DNA from: Lishizhenia sp.
GTDB taxonomy: Bacteria; Bacteroidota; Bacteroidia; Flavobacteriales_D; Crocinitomicaceae
Assembly: GCA_007117055.1 (NCBI GenBank)
Contig: SKHH01000022.1
Span: 1-13,456, forward strand
DNA length: 13,456 bases
Reading direction: 5' to 3'
Every line of letters starts with the position of its first letter. Position 1 is the stretch's first letter. Shown one piece after another: positions 1 through 6,511 of this stretch. Made by a program: the position numbers and the translations under genes. The notes beneath the pieces are model-generated. The model was not told the DNA's origin. It made no database searches and was given only the letters and a program-made list of their open reading frames with translations.

Positions 1-519
1 AATACCCCAACCGCCTGGTTTCATTACTCGAAATAATTCTTGCATACATTGGTTGGCATCTTCAACGTGTTCCAGTACATGATTACAAAACACCACATCA
101 AATCGGTTCTCCTCTAGTGGGATATTGTGTAAGTCAAAATGCAAATCAGCAATAGGAGACTCAAGGTCCCCCGTCAAATAATTCAAATTCGATTGTTTTT
201 TAAAACGCGGATGAAAACACTGTTCCGGAGCTATGTGTAACACCGATAATTGATCTTCAAAAAATCGTGTTTCGTTGGTCAAGTACAACCACATCAGACG
301 GTGTCTTTCTAATGTCAAATCATACGGGCAAAGGACATTTTCTCGATGAGCGACCTCAGAACCATAAGAAAGAAACTTTCTAAAAGAACGATTACAAACT
401 GGACACTCAACATTGTTACCTTTATAAAGCAATGGTGCTACTTTCTTAAAAGGATAACTTAAACGAATCAATAAAGGTCTTGGTAATTTATTTAATAAAA
501 ACTTATATACTTTCTTCAT
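1..519 (-). CDS. Class I SAM-dependent methyltransferase with N-terminal zinc-finger-like segment (partial, 3' end outside window)
   Basis: I translated this directly: an ATG at 519 opens a frame that runs uninterrupted for 173 codons to the window edge, so the C-terminus is missing. The N-terminal 35 residues are basic. They are followed by a CPVC pair (Cys39, Cys42) and a CPYD segment (Cys64) just before LERHRLMWLYL, an arrangement that looks like a small treble-clef or zinc-ribbon segment. The Rossmann-type methyltransferase core follows: VLHIAPE (residues 93-99, motif I position), the acidic GDLES (117-121), FDVVFCNHVLEHVED (140-154, motif IV and post-motif) and RVMKPGG (164-170). These are hallmarks of the Methyltransf_11 group. 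The substrate cannot be told; such proteins in Bacteroidota often sit near glycan or envelope genes. The DUF2784 gene lies 113 nt upstream on the same strand and may be cotranscribed. The family assignment is firm, the function is not. Confidence 0.85.
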   Translation of the reverse strand, partial: MKKVYKFLLNKLPRPLLIRLSYPFKKVAPLLYKGNNVECPVCNRSFRKFLSYGSEVAHRENVLCPYDLTLERHRLMWLYLTNETRFFEDQLSVLHIAPEQCFHPRFKKQSNLNYLTGDLESPIADLHFDLHNIPLEENRFDVVFCNHVLEHVEDANQCMQELFRVMKPGGWGI

Positions 520-632
520 ACAATGATTATCTGTTGCAAACGAACCGCTTGATTAAAAAAAACAAAAATACGTTTTTCGATGTAATCCTAGTAAGTAATC
601 CATCTGTTAAACACAATTTCGGCGCACTGCAT

Positions 633-1010
633 TTACTGGTTCCTATTATAGAGGCGGATACCAACTGCTCCAATCATTCCAAAGCACAAACCAACTAGTG
701 TGATGAGATTGGAAAACTTAGCAGAAACGGATACATTCAACACACGAAGGAATAAATATTGAACATAAGAGGATTCTATTGGCCGACTATCCAGCTGTGT
801 AAGTATATCCCAATGCCAATCCGTCAAAAAACAATATCCCCAACCATAGATGAAACCTAACGCCACCCAAGAAAAAAGAGTTGTAAAAAGGATTATCACT
901 TGTAATCTTCTTGTTTTTACAAATAGCCATCCAAAAACATTTATCAGAATCACACCTAAATGAAACAATAGAAAAAAATAATCGAATATGTGAAGTAAAA
1001 TTTCGGGCAT
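633..1010 (-). CDS. DUF2784 family small integral membrane protein
   Basis: This 125-residue protein has about four hydrophobic segments (roughly residues 8-29, 37-57, 80-95 and 100-119). It carries a GYCFLTDWHWDIL motif near residues 58-70, followed by a small lumenal or periplasmic stretch. In DUF2784 proteins the equivalent motif is usually GYCPLTDWHW, and the length of about 120 residues also matches. The function of the family is unknown. The gene lies upstream of the methyltransferase on the same strand and is divergent from rplU, with 123 nt between the two start codons. The cytoplasmic loop KTRRLQ (residues 32-37) fits a positive-inside topology. I see no convincing TAnnTTTG promoter element of its own. 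The family call comes from remembered motif similarity. Confidence 0.75.
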   Translation of the reverse strand: MPEILLHIFDYFFLLFHLGVILINVFGWLFVKTRRLQVIILFTTLFSWVALGFIYGWGYCFLTDWHWDILTQLDSRPIESSYVQYLFLRVLNVSVSAKFSNLITLVGLCFGMIGAVGIRLYNRNQ

Positions 1011-1064
1011 ATATCTGTTTAAATCCTTACACTTGTAAAAATAATCAAAATGATTGGACTCAAT

Positions 1065-1097
1065 TTTGGAATAATAAAAATAATAGTAGTATATTTG
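1065..1097 (+). promoter_or_regulatory. Bacteroidota-type promoter of rplU-rpmA
   Basis: TTTG at 1065-1068 (-33 element) is separated by 21 nt from TATATTTG at 1090-1097, which fits the Bacteroidota -7 consensus TAnnTTTG exactly. Transcription would start around 1103-1105, giving a leader of about 30 nt before the rplU ATG at 1134. No Shine-Dalgarno sequence is present before that ATG (the stretch is AATAATTTAAGCT), which is normal in this phylum. Confidence 0.8.
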
Positions 1098-1133
1098 CAG
1101 TCCGAATTTTTTAAATAACTAATAATTTAAGCT

Positions 1134-1445
1134 ATGTACGCAATTGTAGAGATAGCAGGGCAACAATTCAAAGTAACTAAAGACCAACGTGTTTTTGTTC
1201 ACCGTTTGGATGCTGAAGAAGGAACAACAGTAGACTTCGATAAAGTATTATTAACGGATGATAAAGGAAAAATCAACGTAGGCGCCCCGGCTATAGAAGG
1301 TGCAAAAGTTTCTGCACAAGTAGAAAAACACCTGAAAGGAGATAAAATCATTATCTTCAAAAAGAAAAGAAGAAAAGGATACAAAAAGAAAAATGGTCAC
1401 CGTCAGTACTTAACTGAGTTGACGATTAAAGAAATAAAAGGTTAA
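1134..1445 (+). CDS. rplU: 50S ribosomal protein L21
   Basis: This is a 103-residue protein beginning MYAIVEIAGQQFKV, the standard bL21 N-terminus. The C-terminal L21 signature region is present, with a lysine-rich stretch (KKKRRKGYKKKNGHRQ, about residues 76-91) that contains the GHRQYLT motif and contacts 23S rRNA. Length matches the usual bacterial size of about 103 residues, without the long C-terminal extension seen in some Bacteroidota L21 proteins. The start is fixed by the conserved N-terminus and the promoter 37 nt upstream. The gene is followed after 37 nt by rpmA, the usual rplU-rpmA operon, which ends at a terminator at 1773-1799. Confidence 0.98.
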   Translation: MYAIVEIAGQQFKVTKDQRVFVHRLDAEEGTTVDFDKVLLTDDKGKINVGAPAIEGAKVSAQVEKHLKGDKIIIFKKKRRKGYKKKNGHRQYLTELTIKEIKG

Positions 1446-1482
1446 CCAAATCAATAGTTTCTATTGATAAAAATTTTATACA

Positions 1483-1752
1483 ATGGCACATAAGAAAGGA
1501 GTAGGTAGTTCGAAAAACGGTCGTGAATCAGAAAGTAAACGATTAGGTGTTAAAATATTTGGTGGTCAACCTGCTATTGCAGGGAACATTATTGTTCGTC
1601 AAAGAGGTACTACACACCACCCAGGAGCAAATGTAGGAATTGGTAAAGACCATACATTATATGCTTTAACTGATGGTATGGTTGAATTTCGCAAGAAGAA
1701 AAACAATCGTTCATTCGTTTCAGTAGTTCCATTTGAAGAAACGCAAGCATAA
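1483..1752 (+). CDS. rpmA: 50S ribosomal protein L27
   Basis: This is an 89-residue protein starting MAHKKGVGSSKNGRES. The L27 signature is intact: GNIIVRQRGTTHHPG (about residues 34-48) followed by NVGIGKDHTLYAL. The N-terminus begins directly at MAHKKG, with no cleavable Firmicutes-type prepeptide, so the flexible tail that reaches the peptidyl transferase centre is made directly. The gene is cotranscribed with rplU from the promoter at 1065-1097 and is the last gene of that operon. Confidence 0.98.
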   Translation: MAHKKGVGSSKNGRESESKRLGVKIFGGQPAIAGNIIVRQRGTTHHPGANVGIGKDHTLYALTDGMVEFRKKKNNRSFVSVVPFEETQA

Positions 1753-1772
1753 TTTTATACTATTTGTTACGG

Positions 1773-1799
1773 AAAGCTCTTCTCAGGAAGAGCTTTTTT
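1773..1799 (+). terminator. Rho-independent terminator of rplU-rpmA
   Basis: A perfect 10-bp stem (AAAGCTCTTC, loop TCAG, GAAGAGCTTT) is followed by a run of six T (1794-1799), 20 nt after the rpmA stop codon. On the opposite strand only three T follow the hairpin, so it should work mainly on the plus strand. It separates rpmA from the convergent xseB. Confidence 0.93.
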
Positions 1800-1820
1800 C
1801 GTTTTTATCCGTTTCTATCT

Positions 1821-2027
1821 TTATTCATCGTCATCAATTATTTTTTTGATATCTTTTTCTGTGCGGTCTAGCTTCTCTCTACAAAAATCAACCAAACGTT
1901 TTGCTTCTGCAACTGTATCTGAAAGCTCATCAATTTTCACTTCTTTTCGTTCTAATTTCTCAACAATACCGTTTAACTTACTTAACGCCTCTTCATAAGT
2001 CATTTTTTCTTCATGCTCTTTACTCAT
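1821..2027 (-). CDS. xseB: Exodeoxyribonuclease VII small subunit
   Basis: This 68-residue, highly charged helical protein contains the XseB core MTYEEALSKLNGIVEKLE followed by the heptad-like region DELSDTVAEAKRLVDFCREKL and an acidic C-terminus. Length is typical of XseB (60-80 residues). Several copies bind the long XseA helices to form the ExoVII holoenzyme, which degrades single-stranded DNA to oligonucleotides. Its start codon lies inside the end of xseA, with an 8-nt overlap (2020-2027), which suggests coupled translation and fixed stoichiometry. The gene converges on rpmA. Confidence 0.95.
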   Translation of the reverse strand: MSKEHEEKMTYEEALSKLNGIVEKLERKEVKIDELSDTVAEAKRLVDFCREKLDRTEKDIKKIIDDDE

Positions 2028-3483
2028 TATTTTCTATGTTTTTAATGGTTCTTATTTCACTTATAATTAACTGCCGTGACGACAAGGTTTTCATCTCTTT
2101 TCCTATCAATTCGTCAGTAGAAAAATGTTGCACATCCTTATCGTCCACTGTTGTAATCGTATAACCTGATTTCAAAATTTTCATTGGATTTAACAAGGTT
2201 ATCATTTGCTCTTGATTGTTAAGTACAACCCTCTCTTGATCTAAGACATACACGGATAAAGCTTCTGTTTTTTCCAAACGATTTAATACCGTCGCAGTTC
2301 TTTCAAAATCAATCACATTTAGACTATAATGATACACCTCACCTTGTTTCTTCTGTAATTCATTTTGGGTAGCTAAAATCACTTTTTGTAAAGCTCCTTG
2401 AGCAACATAACGTAATGAAGATAATCTTTCCCTTTCTTGAAATACACTTCGTTGACTATGTTGGGCAAGCTGACTCGATTTTTCAGAAAACACCTCTCTC
2501 CACTGCTTGATAATTTCTTTACTAAAATACACGAAATACTTGTTTTGATGATAAAACTCATCTTTAGCTCCACCTAACTGCTCCAGCGACTTCGTTTTTA
2601 TTTGATCGTAATACTTATTCAAAAAATATCCAAAATTACCAATCTGAACATACAAGTGTTTTGCTACTGCGGTGGGAGTAATAAAAAAATGATGAGCTAC
2701 TCGATCCGCAACTACTTGATCAGTTTCATGACCTATTCCTGTCAATACGGGAATCTTTGTCAAACAAATCTCTCTACACAGTTCATAATTATTAAAAATA
2801 TCTAAATCCATTTTACTACCTCCTCCTCGAATGAGCACGATCACATCCACATCATAACACCTTGCTTTTCGAATCGCAGCAATTATTTCGTCTTTTGCTT
2901 TATCCCCTTGAACAGAAGTTGCAAACTGCTTTAATTTGAATCTGCGAAATACAGGGTTATTAAATAACACCTCTTTGAAATCTCTAAATCCGGATGTATT
3001 AGGTGAACCAATCAAAGCAACGCGTTTTGATAAGGTTGGGAGATACAAGTCCTTTTGTAAATCGATTAACCCTTCTTTTGTAAGCTTCTCAACGGTTTCC
3101 TTCTTCCGTTTCTCAATTTCACCATACGTGTAGTTCGGATCCACAGAAAGTATATTTAACTTTAGTCCATACACTTTATGAAAATCAATTTTCACCAAAA
3201 AAAGCGCTTTGTTTCCAGGTTTAAATAGCTCACCTAACACGTCACCCAATTGATCTTGAAGTACCCTGTAACTACTGCTCCAAATCGTAGCAGCAAAAAG
3301 CGCAGTGGTTTGATTTTCTTTTGAATCTGCTAATTCTAAATAACGATGCCCCGACTTTATACTAATTTTAGTGATTTCAGCAACCACCCAAACCTGTTTG
3401 GAACCAAAATGCTCCATAACATGATTTTCAAAAGCCATTCCCAATTGGGTGAGGGTGAATATTTTCTTTCTTGCTGCCTCCAT
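2020..3483 (-). CDS. xseA: Exodeoxyribonuclease VII large subunit
   Basis: I place the start at the ATG at 3483 (487 residues, beginning MEAARKKIFTLTQLG). An in-frame ATG at 3510 would add nine residues that do not look like the family N-terminus. An OB-fold single-strand-binding domain covers about residues 8-115 (VWVVAEITK, GHRYLEL). The catalytic domain has IGSPNTSGFRDF (159-170), the IRGGGSKMDLDIFN segment (218-231), IPVLTGIGHETDQVVAD (244-260) and TPTAVA (269-274), all expected conserved elements of the Exonuc_VII_L domain. The rest is a long charged helical region that would bind XseB, then a C-terminal segment with KSGYTI. It is slightly longer than many XseA proteins. It forms an operon with xseB and is divergent from the Crp/Fnr gene. 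Confidence 0.95.
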   Translation of the reverse strand: MEAARKKIFTLTQLGMAFENHVMEHFGSKQVWVVAEITKISIKSGHRYLELADSKENQTTALFAATIWSSSYRVLQDQLGDVLGELFKPGNKALFLVKIDFHKVYGLKLNILSVDPNYTYGEIEKRKKETVEKLTKEGLIDLQKDLYLPTLSKRVALIGSPNTSGFRDFKEVLFNNPVFRRFKLKQFATSVQGDKAKDEIIAAIRKARCYDVDVIVLIRGGGSKMDLDIFNNYELCREICLTKIPVLTGIGHETDQVVADRVAHHFFITPTAVAKHLYVQIGNFGYFLNKYYDQIKTKSLEQLGGAKDEFYHQNKYFVYFSKEIIKQWREVFSEKSSQLAQHSQRSVFQERERLSSLRYVAQGALQKVILATQNELQKKQGEVYHYSLNVIDFERTATVLNRLEKTEALSVYVLDQERVVLNNQEQMITLLNPMKILKSGYTITTVDDKDVQHFSTDELIGKEMKTLSSRQLIISEIRTIKNIENNE

Positions 3484-3579
3484 GTACTTAAAGGTAGTGA
3501 AAATAAGCAAAACGTTTTAAGAAAAGACATGATTTTAATTCATCTTTTGAATCAAGTTTTATTGGCGTTTTGAAATTTT

Positions 3580-3607
3580 GTTTAGTTTTTTATAGAAAAA
3601 ATTAAAC
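3580..3607. repeat. 28-nt near-perfect palindrome in the xseA / crp-like divergent intergenic region
   Basis: GTTTAGTTTTTT (3580-3591), loop ATAG, then AAAAAATTAAAC (3596-3607) can form a 12-bp hairpin with one G-T wobble at the sixth pair. It sits between the divergent start codons of xseA (3483) and the Crp/Fnr gene (3677), about 97 and 70 nt away respectively. The core is AT-only, so some dyad symmetry is expected by chance. It could be a regulator-binding site or a promoter-associated structure. I found no canonical TAnnTTTG element for either gene in this gap. Confidence 0.4.
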
Positions 3608-3676
3608 AGTAAAAAAACATTTAGAACGAAGAATTGTTATATAAATGATAGTTGACTGATATTTAAAAAATAAGTT

Positions 3677-4369
3677 ATGACAACAGAATTGACAAAATTA
3701 TGGCACATTGAATCCATCAATCTATTTGATGGAATTTCTTACGAGAACAAATTAAAAATAGAAAAATTAACGTTAACTCGTAATTTGAAGAAAAATGAGC
3801 ATATATACTTTCCTGATGATCCATCTACGGATATCTATTTTATTGCATCAGGAAGAGTAAAAATAGGTAAACAAGCAGCTAATGGTAAAGAAAGCATCAA
3901 AGCAATTGTTTACGAAGGAGAAATGTTTGGAGAGATGGGGCTACTTGACTCTGAAACATGCAGTAAACGCAGAGACTATGCTCAAGCCATGGAAGACGAC
4001 ACCCTGGTCTGCGTAATTTCTTACGATAACATGCAGCGAATCATAGAAGATCATCCTAGCATCAACAATCGCGTAATTAAGCAAATTACTCGAAGATTAA
4101 AGCGTACAGAAAACAGACTTGAGTCAATCATGTTTAAAGATGCTAGAACACGCTTGATTGAATTTATAAAAGAATTGGCTAAAGATTTAGGAAAACCGGT
4201 AGGACACGAGGTATTGATCAAACATCGTTTGACGCATCAAGAAATTGCCAATATTACTGCCATTTCGAGACAAAAGGTAACAACCTTATTGAACGAATTG
4301 AAGCAAGAAGATCTTATATATTTAGAGCGAAAGTCTATGCTTATTCGTGATTTGAATATTCTTAAATAA
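3677..4369 (+). CDS. Crp/Fnr family transcriptional regulator
   Basis: This is a 230-residue protein with an N-terminal cyclic-nucleotide-binding-like beta barrel (about residues 15-130) containing YFIASGRVKI and GEMFGEMGLLD (81-91). A long dimerisation helix (about 125-150) and a C-terminal winged helix-turn-helix follow (LTHQEIANITAISRQKVTTL, 185-204, with the recognition helix around SRQKVTTLLNEL). The phosphate-binding loop reads RRDYAQA (98-104), whereas E. coli CRP has Arg-Ser at the equivalent place, so cAMP binding is doubtful. There is no N-terminal cysteine cluster, so this is not a classical oxygen-sensing [4Fe-4S] FNR. The only cysteines are Cys95 and Cys112. The ligand is unknown. 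It stands alone, divergent from xseA. A Crp/Fnr-like site lies upstream of the SQR gene (12572-12587), but a link between the two is speculative. Confidence 0.9.
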   Translation: MTTELTKLWHIESINLFDGISYENKLKIEKLTLTRNLKKNEHIYFPDDPSTDIYFIASGRVKIGKQAANGKESIKAIVYEGEMFGEMGLLDSETCSKRRDYAQAMEDDTLVCVISYDNMQRIIEDHPSINNRVIKQITRRLKRTENRLESIMFKDARTRLIEFIKELAKDLGKPVGHEVLIKHRLTHQEIANITAISRQKVTTLLNELKQEDLIYLERKSMLIRDLNILK

Positions 4370-4375
4370 ATAGTT

Positions 4376-4473
4376 CCACCTATGCTTACTATATTTTAAA
4401 TGCTGTTTTTCTGTAAAAGAAAAATAAGCATAAATTTATTGTCAATTCTTACATAAATACTAAGCATAGGTGG
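4376..4473. repeat. 98-bp nested inverted-repeat element (MITE-like candidate)
   Basis: Perfect 13-bp inverted termini, CCACCTATGCTTA (4376-4388) and TAAGCATAGGTGG (4461-4473), enclose 72 nt. The trinucleotide GTT lies immediately outside both ends (4373-4375 and 4474-4476), as a short target-site duplication would. Inside is a second hairpin: ATGCT (4400-4404) pairs with AGCAT (4427-4431), and TTTTTCT (4406-4412) pairs with AGAAAAA (4418-4424) around the loop GTAAA. No reading frame of note is inside. It sits between the convergent stop codons of the Crp/Fnr gene and the hypothetical gene, so it could also act as a bidirectional 3' end structure. No T-run follows either arm. The inverted repeat is seen directly; the mobile-element reading is inference. 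Confidence 0.55.
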
Positions 4474-4486
4474 GTTAATACATTGT

Positions 4487-5125
4487 TTATGGAACTAGTT
4501 TTCCATTTTCATAATTTTGTTTACGCAACTTACCGTAATAACTCCAAGTAAAACGTACTCCGTGTTTCATGCCTTTTAAAAAACCTGTTACCTCTCTAAT
4601 TTTTCCATTTATCGTCCACACATGGTAGCCTGTGAATGGCTCGCCATCCTCACGGACGTAAAAAATGTTACCACAATTCACATTTATATCAATGGTTTTT
4701 TGTATTCTTTTTAATGATTCATGTTCAAGCCCAAACAAAGAGACAAACTGAGAATCGTCGTGGTCATCTTGCCAATAAACGTTTATATTTATTACGCTTG
4801 TATCTATTCGATTATTCAGTTCCCTTAAAATTTTATCTATTCTCTTTTTGTTTATCCTATCCGGTTGTTCATTATATTCATCTATCCGAATATCACAAGT
4901 GCACACGGTATACATTTGTAAGTAGTTCACAATTGTATCTAAATACGCGAAATTAGACGCTGTAAGCCTTGAACGACTATTAAACATCAACCCTACACCA
5001 TACCCTTGAAAGCCAGAGTCAATTACAACACGATACCCAGATTCTCGCAAAGAATCTATCAATTCCTGCTGTGTATAACAAAGATTCAGATTTAAACATA
5101 AAATAAAAAGCAACAAATGGCGCAT
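4487..5125 (-). CDS. Secreted hypothetical protein with MORN-like C-terminus and possible degenerate OmpA-like domain
   Basis: I do not recognise a named family. The 212-residue protein starts with a signal peptide (MRHLLLFILCLNLNLCYTQQ, likely cleaved near residue 18). Residues about 44-120 have the outline of an OmpA C-terminal domain: GVGLMFNSRSRLTASNFAYL, a beta strand with CDIRIDEYNEQPD where GHTD is expected, then INKKRIDKILREL where NxxLSxxRA is expected, and ININVYW. The peptidoglycan-binding signature itself is not conserved. Residues about 160-212 carry the GEPFTGYHVW, GKIREVTGFLKGMKHGV and GKLRKQNYENGKLVP segments, which resemble MORN-type (MORN_2) repeats. The protein is probably periplasmic or surface-exposed. 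It is separated from the upstream spt gene by a terminator and converges with the Crp/Fnr gene. The OmpA idea is tentative, the MORN-like pattern less so. Confidence 0.75.
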   Translation of the reverse strand: MRHLLLFILCLNLNLCYTQQELIDSLRESGYRVVIDSGFQGYGVGLMFNSRSRLTASNFAYLDTIVNYLQMYTVCTCDIRIDEYNEQPDRINKKRIDKILRELNNRIDTSVININVYWQDDHDDSQFVSLFGLEHESLKRIQKTIDINVNCGNIFYVREDGEPFTGYHVWTINGKIREVTGFLKGMKHGVRFTWSYYGKLRKQNYENGKLVP

Positions 5126-5177
5126 AAATAATTAACGAAACAAAAAAGGTTATGGTATTAAGAATACTACAACTCAT

Positions 5178-5208
5178 AAAAAAAGGCTATTCAATTGAAC
5201 AGCCTTTT
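5178..5208 (-). terminator. Rho-independent terminator downstream of the serine palmitoyltransferase-like gene
   Basis: On the minus strand, AAAAGGCT (5208-5201) and AGCCTTTT (5188-5181) form an 8-bp stem followed by seven T (complement of the A-run 5178-5184). The 12-nt apical part contains the self-complementary TTCAATTGAA, which can extend the helix past one mismatch. The terminator starts 24 nt after the stop codon of the gene at 5232-6497 and isolates it from the hypothetical gene that starts at 5125. Confidence 0.88.
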
Positions 5209-5231
5209 ACATTTAATAATATAATTGAAAG

Positions 5232-6497
5232 TTACTTATCCACCTCCACTTTTGCTAACTCTTCAGCTTTGTATTCGCCGTCATCTAACTTTTGTTTCAC
5301 TTTCTTAAACGTTTCGATGGTATATTCAACATCATCTAGATTATGCGCAGCAGTAGGAATAAGACGTAACATTATCACATCTTTAGGAACTACAGGGTAA
5401 ATCACAATCGAACAGAAAATATTAAAGTTTTCTCTTAAATCGAATGTCATATTCGTAGCTTCCGCCAAGTTACCTTGTAAAAATACTGGAGTTACAGGAG
5501 AATTCGTTTCACCAATATTAAACCCTGCTTTTACTAATCCAGACTGCAAAGCATTGGCAACCTTCCATAAATTATTTTTTAATTCAGGCTTAGTACGCAA
5601 CAACTCCAATCTTTTTCTCGCTCCAACCACTAACGGCATTGGCAAAGACTTTGCAAACATTTGAGAACGCATGTTGTAGCGCATATATTCTACTATATGC
5701 TCTTTCGAACAAATAAAGGCACCAATAGAGGCCATTGATTTTGCAAATGTTCCAAACAACACATCGATTTCTTCATGGACACCTTGGCCTTCAGCAGCCC
5801 CCATTCCTTTCTCACCGATAGTACCAAAACCATGTGCGTCATCAACAAAAAGTCTAAAATCATATTTTCCTGACTTTCTGAACTCTACAATTTCCTTTAA
5901 CTTACCTTGATCACCAGCCATTCCAAAAACGCCTTCGGTGATTACCAATATACCACTATCATTTTGATTAGCTATTTTAGTAGCACGTTCCATTTGTTTG
6001 TCAAAGCTTTCCATATCGTTGTGCTTGAATACAAAACGCTTCCCCGCATGCAAACGCATTCCGTCTAAAATACAAGCGTGAGATTCACTGTCATACACGA
6101 TAACATCATTGCGATCTACCAAGCAATCAATTGCAGAAACCATTCCTTGATATCCAAAATTCAATAAGATGGTATCTTCTTTCTGCATGAATTCCGATAA
6201 CTCTTGTTCCAAAGCTTCGTGCTCACTTGTCTGACCTGTCATCATTCGTGAACCCATAGGATAAGCCATCCCCCAGTCTTGAGCAGCTTTAGCATCAGCC
6301 TCTCGAACTTCTGGATGATTTGCTAGTCCTAGGTAATTATTTACTGACCAAACTAGGCACTCCTTTCCACGAAACATCATTTTGTTTCCAATTTCACCTT
6401 CTAACTTTGGAAAAGTAAAATAACCGTGAACACCTTTCGCAAATTGTCCTATCGGACCTCTGTTTTTCTTGATTTTATCAAATATGTCTTGAGCCAT
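5232..6497 (-). CDS. PLP-dependent alpha-oxoamine synthase, serine palmitoyltransferase-like
   Basis: This is a 421-residue fold-type I PLP enzyme of the alpha-oxoamine synthase family. Its relatives are serine palmitoyltransferase (SPT), KBL, BioF and HemA, which condense an amino acid with an acyl-CoA and release CO2. Visible elements are the NNYLGLANHP segment (53-62), GSRMMTGQTSEHEALE (82-97), His140 in YDSESHACILDG (the ring-stacking histidine), Asp219 and His222 in VDDAHGFGTIGEKG, Lys253 in GTFAKSMASIGA as the probable PLP Schiff-base lysine, and Arg378 in MLRLIPTAAHN. Bacteroidota commonly make sphingolipids, and the long form with an extra acidic-basic C-terminal tail resembles the Bacteroidota SPT group, so SPT is my first choice. 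KBL or another acyl-CoA specificity cannot be excluded from sequence alone. The gene is monocistronic, with its own -7 element, leader hairpin and terminator. Confidence 0.88.
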   Translation of the reverse strand: MAQDIFDKIKKNRGPIGQFAKGVHGYFTFPKLEGEIGNKMMFRGKECLVWSVNNYLGLANHPEVREADAKAAQDWGMAYPMGSRMMTGQTSEHEALEQELSEFMQKEDTILLNFGYQGMVSAIDCLVDRNDVIVYDSESHACILDGMRLHAGKRFVFKHNDMESFDKQMERATKIANQNDSGILVITEGVFGMAGDQGKLKEIVEFRKSGKYDFRLFVDDAHGFGTIGEKGMGAAEGQGVHEEIDVLFGTFAKSMASIGAFICSKEHIVEYMRYNMRSQMFAKSLPMPLVVGARKRLELLRTKPELKNNLWKVANALQSGLVKAGFNIGETNSPVTPVFLQGNLAEATNMTFDLRENFNIFCSIVIYPVVPKDVIMLRLIPTAAHNLDDVEYTIETFKKVKQKLDDGEYKAEELAKVEVDK

Positions 6498-6511
6498 ACA
6501 TAAAATTATTA

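Noticed and set aside
480..698. A 72-codon open frame on the plus strand
   Set aside because: It overlaps the start of the methyltransferase and the end of the DUF2784 gene in antisense, and its translation is rich in Asn/Leu/Ser with no recognisable pattern.
1098..1133. A ribosomal protein (L21-type) leader structure before rplU
   Set aside because: The leader is only about 30 nt, AT-only in large part, and I see no stable hairpin.
3484..3510. Upstream in-frame ATG at 3510 as the start of xseA
   Set aside because: It adds nine residues (MLIFTTFKY) unlike the family N-terminus, whereas MEAARKKIFTLTQL at 3483 fits.
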